Shown here piece after piece: positions 34,482-42,848 of a DNA stretch of 64,000 nucleotides. How positions within the stretch are numbered: the stretch's first letter is position 1; each line of letters begins with the position of its first letter. The translations under genes were made by a program, and so were the position numbers. The notes under the pieces are model-generated. The model saw only the letters and a program-made list of their open reading frames with translations. It searched no databases and was not told the DNA's origin. The stretch is from assembly GCF_011927795.1 (NCBI RefSeq), contig NZ_JAATJJ010000002.1, positions 372,001-436,000 on the forward strand, read 5' to 3'. This DNA comes from Saonia flava (GTDB lineage Bacteria > Bacteroidota > Bacteroidia > Flavobacteriales > Flavobacteriaceae).

Positions 34482-35111
34482 ATGAAACGAAAATTTGAAG
34501 ATGTAATAACAAACGAAAAAGATTTTCGCGAGATTATGGGGCACCCAAGTGAACTGGTCACAAGGAAAACAATAGACTATATCGATGAAAATTGCCAATT
34601 ATTCATTGAACAATCTCCTTTCATAGTAATTTCTTCATCCGACAGAAACGGAAATTTTGATTCTTCTCCCAAAGGTGACCCAGCTGGATTTGTTAAAGTT
34701 TTAGATAACAAAACTCTTGCAGTCCCAGACCGGTTGGGAAATAGAAGAGCAGATACATTTATGAATATATTACAAAACCCAAAAGTGGGTTTGATTTTTC
34801 TAATTCCTGGTGTAAAAGAGACTTTACGAGTTAGTGGCGAAGCTCAAATTATAACGGACAAAAAAGTACTAGAACTACTTGCCCATAAAAATAGGCTTCC
34901 AAATTTTGCAATGATTGTACATGTAGAAGAAGCATTTCTCCATTGTGCTAAATGTATTATAAGGTCCAAATTATGGGCAAATGTTGACTTAAATGCTGAA
35001 CGAAAAGCTCCAACATTAGCGAAATCTATGGTTGACCACGGAAAACTAGACAAGTCTTATGAGGAGATGGATGAAATAATTAAAAACGATGAAAATACAC
35101 GCTTATATTAA
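34482..35111 (+). CDS. Pyridoxamine 5'-phosphate oxidase family flavoprotein (DR2398-like)
   Basis: The start is MKRKFEDVITNEKDF; the in-frame extension back to 34224 runs through R1. The 209 residues match the PPOX FMN-binding group of DR2398-like proteins: MGHPSELVTRKTIDYIDENC, FIEQSPFIVISSSDRNGNFD with SPKGDPAGFVKV, IPDRLGN-type VPDRLGNRRADTF, NILQNPKVGLIFLIPGVKETLRVSGEA, and HCAKCIIRSKLW. It is a flavin reductase or oxidase of unknown substrate. Its cassette starts at GTTGGGCTT (34453); the following ACACACAAC is a poor mate. Confidence 0.88.
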   Translation: MKRKFEDVITNEKDFREIMGHPSELVTRKTIDYIDENCQLFIEQSPFIVISSSDRNGNFDSSPKGDPAGFVKVLDNKTLAVPDRLGNRRADTFMNILQNPKVGLIFLIPGVKETLRVSGEAQIITDKKVLELLAHKNRLPNFAMIVHVEEAFLHCAKCIIRSKLWANVDLNAERKAPTLAKSMVDHGKLDKSYEEMDEIIKNDENTRLY

Positions 35112-35116
35112 AAACT

Positions 35117-35185
35117 ACACACAACGCCGTATATAATTCATTGCTAGAACTCGCCTACTCACGAAAATCCTGGCGGATTTTATAG
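35117..35185 (+). other. Left half of an attC-like site, truncated
   Basis: ACACACAACGCCGTATATAATTCATTGCTAG, then AAAATCC/GGATTTT hairpin. The distal arm and G|TT core are missing: the site runs into a truncated open frame at 35186. Confidence 0.6.
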
Positions 35186-35377
35186 GTTTGTTTTCTTATC
35201 TCTATAGTAATTGTAATACCTACGGGAATAGTATATGGTTCGCCAGACATTTTACCCGAACATATAAATATTCAGGTCAACACAATTGACCTTTCCAATA
35301 TGTTAAAAGTCAATATGTTCTTATTTCTAGGAATATTTACTATATGGATTTGGGGAGTATGGCAAACAAAATATTGA
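35186..35377 (+). pseudogene. C-terminal fragment of a small membrane protein
   Basis: An open frame of 63 codons without an ATG near its start follows the broken attC. It reads FLISIVIVIPTGIVYGSPD at the front and FLFLGIFTIWIWGVWQTKY at the end, i.e. two hydrophobic segments around a polar loop (EHINIQVNTIDLSNML). Coding-like composition and a clean stop suggest the tail of a cassette gene whose front was deleted together with the attC right arm. No family recognised. Confidence 0.45.
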
Positions 35378-35518
35378 AAAAAAAACAGTAAGGAACACTA
35401 TGTATATTTTAAATAATCGTTTAAATTATATTAAAGGAACTTAAATAAATAATTGATTTTTAACCTAATGACAGTAACATGACATCTATATGTCGGGTAA
35501 AAGGCAAGCGATATTGGA

Positions 35519-35526
35519 TACATTTG
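35519..35526 (+). promoter_or_regulatory. Possible flavobacterial -7 box for the XRE fusion gene
   Basis: TACATTTG matches the Bacteroidota -7 consensus TAnnTTTG, 26 bases before the start codon. No good TTG at -33 is seen. The rest of 35378-35551 holds no gene. Confidence 0.35.
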
Positions 35527-35551
35527 CTTCATAAGTTAAAAAGGTAAATCC

Positions 35552-37291
35552 ATGAACAATCAATCACTTGCACAAAGACTAAAGTACCACCGAAAAAGTA
35601 AAGGATTTTCACAAGAAGAATTATCCCTAAAAACAAATGTTACCGTACGCACCATTCAGCGTATAGAAAAAGCAGAAGTTAATCCCCACTTAAATACAAT
35701 AAAGTTACTGGCGGTTGCATTAGACATTGAAGTAAACGAGTTAATTCCCTTAAACAACCCCAAAGAAGAAACTATAAAGAAAAAATGGCTGTTGTTGCTG
35801 CACGCCACCCCATTATTGGGAATCTTTATACCCTTGTGCAATGTGCTACTCCCTCTTTTTATCTGGATACACAAAAGAGAGGATAATCCAATTTACGACA
35901 AACATGGCATTAAAGTCATTAACTTTCAAATAACGGCTTTGATTTTAGCCACTATATCTTTCGTGGGTTTGCTAACCATTGAGAAATGGGGTTTTATATT
36001 ATTTATAGCTACTGTACCTATTTGTGTGGCTATTGTAATTTTCAATATTATTTATGTTCTAAAAAAAGAAAAGTGCTACTATCCGTTATCGATACCATTT
36101 TTAAGATTTAAACCAAAAGGTTCTATTAAGATTATTGCTTTTCTTATAGGCATACTTGCTCTTACCAATTGTACAACCAAAACCCATATAGAAATAGAGC
36201 GTATAGACGGTAGCACGGTTTTCATAGATTCCATAACACAGAAAATAAATCAATTGGCAAAAGATGCGCATGTCGAGGGTTTAATGGTCGCTATTTTTGA
36301 TAACAAACAAGTTGAACATCAACATATTGTTGGATATAAAGATTTCTCTAAAAAGTTAGTATTGACAGATTCCACAAACATTTATGGAGCTTCTTTAAGC
36401 AAAGCTGTTTTTAGTGTTATTGTAATGAAATTAGTGGAGGATGATGTTATTGATTTAGACACACCTCTGGAATCTTACCTTCCAAAGAAGATATATGAAT
36501 ACAAACCTTTGAAGCGATGGCATGATGATTATTCTGACCTTAAAACAGACAGTCTCTACCACAAAATTACAGCTAGAATGTGCCTGAATCATACCACTGG
36601 GTTTCAAAATTGGAGATCTAAGGACAACAAGTTGCACGTTCATAGTATTCCTGGCGAAAAATATGATTATAGCGGTGAGGGATTTGTTTACCTACAGGTT
36701 GTGCTAGAAAAAATAACAGGCAAAGGTTTGGAACAACTTGCCCAAGAGACCATTTTCAATCCTTTAGATATGAAAAGCTCTGCCTATGAATGGAAGCCAA
36801 GATTTGAAAGAGATTTTGCGAATAGTTATGCAGAAAATGGCGGGGTTTACAATAAGGACAAAGATAATGAACCAAGGGCTGGAAGTACTTTAGAAACCAC
36901 ATTTGGTGACTACATTGCCTTCTTAACGGCGGTACTCAACAAAAAAATTATTAGTGCAAAATCCTATGAGGAAATCTTTAGTCCACAGTTTAAAATTCTA
37001 CCCCTTTCACAGCTTGTTGAGAACGTACCAGCTATTGAATATAAGAATGTTAAATTAAGCTATGGGCTTGGTTGGGGTTATCTGGAAACACCCTATGGCA
37101 ACGGTTTTTTTAAGGAAGGGCGTGGCAGTGGATTCCACCACTATTCCATTATCTTTCCAGAAGCTGGCAAAGGAGTTTTAGTTATGAGTAATTCGGAAAA
37201 CACAGGACTTATTTTTAAGGATTTATTGCAATACACCATTGCCAACAAAAATATGCCCTGGGAATGGTTTAAAGAGATACCATATAAATAA
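35552..37291 (+). CDS. XRE helix-turn-helix - DUF4870 - serine hydrolase fusion
   Basis: Of 579 residues, 1-65 form an XRE DNA-binding domain (LAQRLKYHRKSKGFSQEELS, TIQRIEKAEVNPHL). Residues about 78-170 hold three membrane helices of the DUF4870 type (HKREDNPIYDKHGIKVINFQ). A fourth hydrophobic stretch (191-207) ends LTNC, resembling a lipoprotein signal. From 225 on is a beta-lactamase-fold domain with SLSK (Ser281, Lys284), YSG (in YDYSGEG) and a degenerate third box (RGSG). One chain thus joins a cytoplasmic DNA-binding domain to a periplasmic serine-hydrolase domain, conceptually like BlaR1 but with XRE. Either a sensor-regulator or a natural gene fusion. Confidence 0.88.
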   Translation: MNNQSLAQRLKYHRKSKGFSQEELSLKTNVTVRTIQRIEKAEVNPHLNTIKLLAVALDIEVNELIPLNNPKEETIKKKWLLLLHATPLLGIFIPLCNVLLPLFIWIHKREDNPIYDKHGIKVINFQITALILATISFVGLLTIEKWGFILFIATVPICVAIVIFNIIYVLKKEKCYYPLSIPFLRFKPKGSIKIIAFLIGILALTNCTTKTHIEIERIDGSTVFIDSITQKINQLAKDAHVEGLMVAIFDNKQVEHQHIVGYKDFSKKLVLTDSTNIYGASLSKAVFSVIVMKLVEDDVIDLDTPLESYLPKKIYEYKPLKRWHDDYSDLKTDSLYHKITARMCLNHTTGFQNWRSKDNKLHVHSIPGEKYDYSGEGFVYLQVVLEKITGKGLEQLAQETIFNPLDMKSSAYEWKPRFERDFANSYAENGGVYNKDKDNEPRAGSTLETTFGDYIAFLTAVLNKKIISAKSYEEIFSPQFKILPLSQLVENVPAIEYKNVKLSYGLGWGYLETPYGNGFFKEGRGSGFHHYSIIFPEAGKGVLVMSNSENTGLIFKDLLQYTIANKNMPWEWFKEIPYK

Positions 37292-37317
37292 TCAAAGACT
37301 AAGCCCCATTATCAAAT

Positions 37318-37457
37318 TCTCTAATTCCCATCGCCCCTAAAATGGAAGTCTAGTGACACCTTCGCTATCTTAGGAACAATGCCATGATATAACCGGAAAT
37401 TGTCCATTATGACATTGTATGACCATTTTATTGTATCTTGAATCTCATAGCTGAACT
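37318..37457 (+). repeat. R2 junction repeat, copy 3, partial
   Basis: It matches the right 140 bases of R2: CTCTAATTCCC, TATCTTAGGAACAATGCCATGAT, GACCATTTTATTGTATCTTG, ATAGCTGAAC. Copies 1 and 3 are both followed by TTTAGCCCTAAA. Confidence 0.8.
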
Positions 37458-37496
37458 ATTTTTAGCCCTAAAATTATAGGCACTAAAACTGGACTA

Positions 37497-38218
37497 ATGA
37501 TTAAAAATATTTTAAAATCAATTGGATACTTTTTTTCTATTTTATTGTTCATGTCTTGTAATATGTCCGACGAACTAAAATTGTTTAATGGAGAATCCCT
37601 TGAAGGTTGGGAAGGTTCCAATACCTTTTTCAGGGTGGAAAAAGGAGCCATAGTCGGGGGCAGCCTAAAAAAACCAATTGACAAAAGTTACTACCTGTGC
37701 ACCAAACAGAAATATGAAAATTTTGAATTGAAACTGGCAGCCAAATTTATAACGAGCGACTTGGAGGTTAATGGGGGAATAAGTTTTAGAGCTAAACGTG
37801 TACCCAATTCAAATGAGGTAATGGGCTATCAGGCGGACATTGGTTATATTGATGCCAGTGGAATTGCCCTATTTTCAGATTTTACCCCGAAGGATACAAC
37901 GGGTATTTATCCACTTTGGGGAAGCTTGGTAGACGAGAACAGGCCCAATACCTTACGATACCCAAAACCAGAGATCTTTCCAGTTATAATTTATAAAGTG
38001 GCTGATGAAGAACTCGTTGAAACTGTTATAAAGTCAAAGGATTGGAAAGAAGTTCTTATCACGGCGAATGGCCCTGATATTGAAATTAAAATAAACGGGG
38101 TTTCAACAGCAAAGTACACTGAGAAAGGCGATGTACCACAAACGGATGTATTTGCTTGCAAACACACTCGGGTGACCATTTTGAAGTTTGGTATAAAGAC
38201 ATCGTGATAAAACAATAA
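37497..38218 (+). pseudogene. DUF1080 lipoprotein gene with a C-terminal frameshift
   Basis: Frame 1 (37497-about 38140) encodes a lipoprotein (LFMSC, Cys21) with the DUF1080 lectin/hydrolase-like domain: LFNGESLEGWEG, NFELKLAAKF, GGISFRAKRVPNSNEVMGYQADIG, ITANGPDIEIKINGV. Near 38140 the frame must move by one base. The other frame continues with CICLQTHSGDHFEVWYKDIV and the stop at 38216-38218, which is exactly the conserved end of DUF1080 proteins. A one-base deletion (or sequencing error) around 38135-38142 therefore breaks the gene; the unbroken frame would otherwise run to a non-family tail ending at 38207. DUF1080 proteins act on or bind glycosides. Confidence 0.85.
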
Positions 38219-38224
38219 TTGAAA

Positions 38225-38350
38225 GTTGATAAGAATGTATATAATTACCATGCGCTGCAATAGCTGGCCACTCTACATATATGAGGCCCATGGTCTTTAG
38301 CCTATGGATATTCATTAATCTGAGCGCCCGTGTTACATTACAACTTAAAA
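38225..38350 (+). other. Decayed attC and R2 remnants
   Basis: AAGAATGTATATAATTACC pairs with TCTACATATATGAGG around a GCTGGCC loop, like the compact site at 26856. CAACTTAAAATAAAGGCCATGG further right resembles the left edge of R2 copy 1. No intact core. Confidence 0.4.
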
Positions 38351-38380
38351 TAAAGGCCATGGCCTAGCCGCAATAAGATA

Positions 38381-39049
38381 ATGGAAATACAAGAATTAAC
38401 AATTTTTACAAATCAATTAGTTGGACAAAGGCAATTTTATTCTAAAGTTTTAGAATTAAACATACTAAATGAATCCAAAAATTTTGTTTTGTTCAATCTA
38501 GGGAGCTCTAACTTGAAATTAGTGAAAAGGAAAAAAATTACAACACCGTATCATTTTGCCTTTAACATTCCCGCCGGTAAAGAAAAAGATGCTTTGGAAT
38601 GGTTAAAAAAAAGAGTAGAAATATTAAAAATTAATGGGAATGAAATTCAAGATTTTGACAGTTGGAATGCAAAGGCAGTATACTTCTATGATTTAGATAA
38701 TAATATAGTTGAATTAATTGCCCGTAAAAATCTAAAGAATCAATCAACAGAAGAATTTGATCAAAAAAGCTTTTTAGAAATATCTGAAATAGGCATTCCT
38801 ACAACTAATATTGAAAAAGAGTTTGATTTTTTAAACACCAAATTAGGTCTTTCTATTTATGACGGAGGATTTAATGACTTTTGTGCTATTGGAACAGAAA
38901 CAGGACTTTTTATATTAATAAATAAAAATGTAAAAGGCTGGTATCCAATGAATTACAGGGCTTATTCTTCAGATTTTAAATTAAAAGTAATTATTAAAAA
39001 AGAAACATATGAAATAGAATATATAAACGAGCAAATTAAAACTGTATAA
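38381..39049 (+). CDS. VOC superfamily (glyoxalase/bleomycin resistance) protein
   Basis: This 222-residue protein has two vicinal-oxygen-chelate modules. Module 1 (1-115) starts IQELTIFTNQLVGQRQFYSK and holds FAFNIPAG and AVYFYDLDNNIVELIA, with the metal-ligand Glu in the last strand. Module 2 (130-222) begins ISEIGIPTTNIEKEFDFLNTK. The layout matches secreted-free cytosolic VOC enzymes used for ring cleavage or drug binding. No attC core is intact around it, although ACTAACAAG follows the stop. Confidence 0.82.
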   Translation: MEIQELTIFTNQLVGQRQFYSKVLELNILNESKNFVLFNLGSSNLKLVKRKKITTPYHFAFNIPAGKEKDALEWLKKRVEILKINGNEIQDFDSWNAKAVYFYDLDNNIVELIARKNLKNQSTEEFDQKSFLEISEIGIPTTNIEKEFDFLNTKLGLSIYDGGFNDFCAIGTETGLFILINKNVKGWYPMNYRAYSSDFKLKVIIKKETYEIEYINEQIKTV

Positions 39050-39205
39050 CTAACAAGTCTTAAACCAGAAGGATTGTCTTATTTTCTTGAAACAAAAACA
39101 TACATTAACTCTCTAAATTTAATTAGTAGCTTGGTAATAGCTTCCTTATAAAAATCCTGCGTCGACCAACAGATTCTCTATTCGGTCTGTATGTGTTAAA
39201 TTAGT
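39050..39205 (+). other. Decayed attC-like stretch
   Basis: ACTAACAAGTCTT after the stop, then TTAGTAGCTTGGTAATAGCTTCC, AAAATCCTGCG and TTCTCTATTCGGTCTGTATG, matching the arm class at 14903. The core is lost. Confidence 0.45.
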
Positions 39206-39258
39206 GCCATAAATTGAACAACAAGCACAATGTAAACCTAAATACTAATACTGAAATT

Positions 39259-39609
39259 ATGCTAATTGATATTAATCCGAAATTACCCATGCGGAATAAA
39301 AATGTTACAAAAGATTTTTATATAAAGCAATTAGGTTTTCAAGAAATTGGTGATTATGAAGGCTATTTAATGGTTCAAAAACATAAAATAGAAATTCACT
39401 TTTTTGAATTTAAAGAACTTGACCCTAAAGAAAATTATGGGCAAGTATATATTAGAACCAATAATATTGCCAATTTTTACCAATTATTGTTAGATAATGA
39501 AACGAGTATCCATCCTAATGGAAAGTTAGAAACAAAACCATGGGGGCAAAAGGAATTTTCTATACTGGACCCAGACAATAATCTCTTGACATTTGGGCAA
39601 AGTATTTAG
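39259..39609 (+). CDS. Bleomycin resistance-like VOC protein
   Basis: This 116-residue protein starts MLIDINPKLPMRNKNVTKDF; an in-frame TTG at 39214 would add a poorly conserved tail. It matches the single-domain bleomycin-binding group: YIKQLGFQEIGDYEGYLMV, IEIHFFEFKELDPKENYGQVYIR, SIHPNGKLETKPWGQKEFSILDPDNNLLTFGQS. Members bind and sequester bleomycin-type antibiotics as dimers; ligand specificity here is unproven. It lies between decayed attC stretches next to another VOC gene. Confidence 0.88.
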   Translation: MLIDINPKLPMRNKNVTKDFYIKQLGFQEIGDYEGYLMVQKHKIEIHFFEFKELDPKENYGQVYIRTNNIANFYQLLLDNETSIHPNGKLETKPWGQKEFSILDPDNNLLTFGQSI

Positions 39610-39624
39610 TAGTAAAGCGAACCG

Positions 39625-39765
39625 CCAGGAACGATTACAATTAATTGCTTGTATACACAACATACTAAAAATAAAGCCTTAAACAAGCATGGGCGCCAAT
39701 GGGCTTTCTATTTAACTAGGTATTCACTAAATTTAAGTGTCCAAACACAAGTATCCCAACATAAA
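39625..39765 (+). other. Decayed attC-like stretch
   Basis: GGAACGATTACAATTAATTGCTTGTATACAC with AAAGCC/GGGCTTTC pairing resembles the arm class at 17882. No G|TT core before the next gene. Confidence 0.45.
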
Positions 39766-39807
39766 TAATTTATGGACATTCATAGAAGTACAACATTCTA
39801 AAATAGT

Positions 39808-40845
39808 ATGAAAAAGAGACAAACAAAACGAGTGTTTAAAATAATATTTATTATTGTAAGCATATCCTCTTTGTGGTTTGTGCCATGGATTTTGGTAAAG
39901 GCTTGGATTTTACCACTACCTGATACGGTTCAAGAACAGGTAAATGAAGCAATTGGCCATGGGTTTGATGGAATGATTGTTTATGTGGACCAAGCAGGAA
40001 AAGCACCAGCATTTTATACAGGTGGTTGGAAAGACCGAGAAAACAAAATACCAGCTAACCCAAAATCCCTATTCAAAATTGCCAGTATCAGTAAATTATA
40101 TGTCGCAGTTTCTATTTCCAAATTAGTTAAAGCCAATCGTTTATCTCTAGATGAAACGCTCGCCGATTACTTTCCAGAACTTGTGGGTAGAATTGAAAAT
40201 GCAGAAAAAATCACCCTGGGATTGATGGTGCAGCATAGGAGTGGTATTCCCAATTTCACAGACAATCCAGCTTATTGGGAAAATGAACAGGAAAATGGTA
40301 AAAAAGCCCTTGAATTTGCCATTGATCTACCGGCTAGTTTTAAACCTGATAAAGGCTACGAATATTCAAACACGAATTATTTGTTACTTCGCGAGATTAT
40401 TGATAAGGTGGTGGGTTATAGCCATCAACAGTACATTAAGGAGGAAATTTTAATACCACTCGAACTAAAAAATACTTTTTTTTCGCTTAATGAAGTAAAT
40501 ATAGACGATGTTATGAGTGGCTATTATGTTGGTATTGAAGCTGATTTTAAGACAAATGAAAACGGAATGTTGGCTACAGCAGAAGATGTGGGCATATTCT
40601 TGAGAGCACTAAACGATGGTTCTGTATTTAATGATGGTGAACAGAAAATCTACTCCTCAATTTACAAATACGAACATGGAGGTTTGGTTCCAGGCTATCA
40701 AAGTCTTGCAGAGTACCACAAAGACATAGACACAGTTGTTGTTCAATTTGTGAATACAACCAATTTTGATGGATACGAATGGAATTTATCGGAAATAGTA
40801 ATCAACCGTATTGTAAAGATATTGAGAAATGAAAAAAGCTCCTAA
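39808..40845 (+). CDS. Membrane-anchored beta-lactamase-fold serine hydrolase
   Basis: This 345-residue protein has a basic N-terminus and one membrane helix at about 10-31 (signal anchor). Motifs are SISK (Ser93, Lys96), YSN at 186-188 and HGG (in YEHGGLVPGY) as the third box. The C-terminus is shorter than in the serine hydrolases at 10752 and 12273, with no extra domain. It is likely a periplasmic esterase or D,D-peptidase-like enzyme. Confidence 0.87.
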   Translation: MKKRQTKRVFKIIFIIVSISSLWFVPWILVKAWILPLPDTVQEQVNEAIGHGFDGMIVYVDQAGKAPAFYTGGWKDRENKIPANPKSLFKIASISKLYVAVSISKLVKANRLSLDETLADYFPELVGRIENAEKITLGLMVQHRSGIPNFTDNPAYWENEQENGKKALEFAIDLPASFKPDKGYEYSNTNYLLLREIIDKVVGYSHQQYIKEEILIPLELKNTFFSLNEVNIDDVMSGYYVGIEADFKTNENGMLATAEDVGIFLRALNDGSVFNDGEQKIYSSIYKYEHGGLVPGYQSLAEYHKDIDTVVVQFVNTTNFDGYEWNLSEIVINRIVKILRNEKSS

Positions 40846-40976
40846 CAAGAATTAAGAGAAAACTAACTACCCAACAACAGTTCTTTCCTTTTTGCTATCT
40901 TAGTCTAAAAGCAATCCCCTACGGCCAAACAGGTTAGTATAGCACACGCCAAAAGCTAACTTTAAATAAGATATAA

Positions 40977-41453
40977 ATGCAAAATAATAAGGAAAAAGTC
41001 GTAAAAGCAAAACTGGCTCGAAACACCTTTATTTTTTTGTTGGGATTCCTTGGATTGGGAGCTATTGGAGGAGGAATAGTATTGATAATTTCCCCTAAAG
41101 GAGAGTTGATAGGAATACCTTTATCAGAATTTAAAAATATTCCATTTAATAGTTATCTAATACCCGGAATTATTTTATTCTCTGTTCTGGGGCTGGCTCC
41201 TTTATTATTGACAGGAGCACTACTAAAAAAACCAGAATCCAAACTAGCCGAGCAATTCAATGTATTTAATGATATGCACTGGTCATGGACATACAGTATT
41301 TATATTGCTTTTACGCTAATTGGATGGATATATATAGAAGTAATATTTCTTCAATCATCCGTACATTGGTTACAAACATTTTATATGTTTTATGCTATTG
41401 TCATGATTATTGTTGCCTTACTACCGCAAGTAAGAAATATGTATAAAAAGTAA
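40977..41453 (+). CDS. Hypothetical four-helix membrane protein
   Basis: This 158-residue protein starts QNNKEKVVKAKLARN after the initiator Met. Four hydrophobic segments (about 17-38, 58-80, 105-125, 130-148) contain FLLGFLGLGAIGGGIVLI and PGIILFSVLGLAPLLLTGALL. No family recognised. The upstream 130 bases include TTTTTGCTATCTTAG, a promoter-like box seen elsewhere in this window. Its role is unknown. Confidence 0.65.
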   Translation: MQNNKEKVVKAKLARNTFIFLLGFLGLGAIGGGIVLIISPKGELIGIPLSEFKNIPFNSYLIPGIILFSVLGLAPLLLTGALLKKPESKLAEQFNVFNDMHWSWTYSIYIAFTLIGWIYIEVIFLQSSVHWLQTFYMFYAIVMIIVALLPQVRNMYKK

Positions 41454-41500
41454 GTTGCTTTTAATGAAGACTAAACACTTTGTACCATTACATAGGAAAA

Positions 41501-42520
41501 ATGACAGATAAAGACATACGAATTACCTCCAAACAAATGCAGGATACGCTTTATAAGCTATTTGTTAAATATAAGTTTACCAAAGAGAGAGCCAAAATTA
41601 TGGCCAATGTACATACGGAAAGCACTTTGGTCGGTGTAAGTTCCCATGGAATAAACCGGGTTCCCCTGTTTATTGACTATGTACAAAAAGGAATAATCAA
41701 AATTGATGCGGAAGCCGAAAAGGTGGAAACTTTTGGTAGTATAGAGCGATGGGACGGTAATTTTGGTCCTGGCGTTATCAATGCAACAAAATGTACAGAT
41801 AGAGCAATAGAATTGGCAAAGGAACATGGAATGGGAATGGTTGCCCTACGCAATACCAATCACTGGATGAGAGGTGGCACATACGGCAGACAGGCCGCAG
41901 ATGCCAATTGCATTTCAATCATTTTCACAAATACCCAGCCAAATATGCCGCCTTGGGGTGGTAAATATAGCAGAATTGGCAACAATCCTCTTGTTGTATC
42001 CATACCAAGGAAGCAAGGCCATATTGTTTTGGACATGTCGATTTCACAATTTGCATTTGGAAAAATAAACGATTATAAATTAAGGGGTGAAAAACTTCCT
42101 TACTTTGGAGGGTGGGATGATAACCATGAACTTTCCAATGATCCTGAAAAAATTTTAAAAAAAGAACGGGGATTACCCATTGGTTATTGGAAAGGCTCAG
42201 CTCTTTCTATGGTTTTAGATATGTTGGCAACTTTATTGTCGGCCGGGGACTCTACCTATAAAATAAGTTTAAACGAACTAGAAACAGGAATTTCCCAAGT
42301 TTACCTTTGTATTTTTCCTGAAGTTTTTAACGATAAAAATTTACAGCAAAAACTCATCAATGAAATTATAGACTATACCCATGATGTAGAGCCCATGCAT
42401 CCCGGAGATAAAACGTATTATCCTGGAGAGCAAAGTTCAAAGACCAGAACCAGGAATCTTAAAAAGGGAATTCCTGTTAACCATAATATTTGGCAAAAAA
42501 TAGTGTTGCTATTGGAATAA
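41501..42520 (+). CDS. Malate/L-lactate dehydrogenase family oxidoreductase
   Basis: The start is MTDKDIRITSKQMQD; an in-frame TTG 21 bases upstream is less likely. At 339 residues the family length is normal. Characteristic are SHGINRVPLFIDYVQKG, GPGVINATKCTDRAIELAKE, NTNHWMRGGTYGRQAAD, FTNTQPNMPPWGG, and PLVVSIPR with VLDMSISQFAFGK. These NAD(P)H-dependent enzymes (DlgD/YiaK type) reduce 2-keto acids such as 2,3-diketogulonate; the substrate is not defined. Start region and C-terminus look intact. Confidence 0.88.
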   Translation: MTDKDIRITSKQMQDTLYKLFVKYKFTKERAKIMANVHTESTLVGVSSHGINRVPLFIDYVQKGIIKIDAEAEKVETFGSIERWDGNFGPGVINATKCTDRAIELAKEHGMGMVALRNTNHWMRGGTYGRQAADANCISIIFTNTQPNMPPWGGKYSRIGNNPLVVSIPRKQGHIVLDMSISQFAFGKINDYKLRGEKLPYFGGWDDNHELSNDPEKILKKERGLPIGYWKGSALSMVLDMLATLLSAGDSTYKISLNELETGISQVYLCIFPEVFNDKNLQQKLINEIIDYTHDVEPMHPGDKTYYPGEQSSKTRTRNLKKGIPVNHNIWQKIVLLLE

Positions 42521-42848
42521 AATTCATTGATATCATATCGGTCTATAAGAAACTATGAAAACAATTATCCCAACACAATGTTTCTTTGTTGCCATGCTTG
42601 GCTTTTGCCAGATATTCCTAAAATTAATTAGCCCCCATCATAAGGAATTCGCAATAATCTCTCCGTTGGAAAAAAGAAAAAGACCCAATTGGAAATGCAA
42701 TTAGGCCCATATCACTGATAGAATGAAAAATATATACAATTCCTTAAGAAATTAATATATTCATAATACATAGTTTTACAGCAAGAAGGTCAGGGGAAGG
42801 TTCTCAAAATGTAGTATAACCCAGCCATTATAAGACAAAATAAGCTAA
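42521..42848 (+). other. Intergenic stretch with one short ORF
   Basis: It holds a 49-codon ORF at 42555-42704 (MKTIIPTQCFFVAMLGFCQI, then a basic tail) that could be the signal-peptide end of a lost secreted protein. No attC arms or terminator are evident. The remaining bases are AT-rich. Confidence 0.3.

Noticed and set aside
1..35190. CRISPR array
   Set aside because: Repeats are long, variable and separated by genes of 0.3-5 kb, with palindromic arms and no uniform spacers or cas genes.
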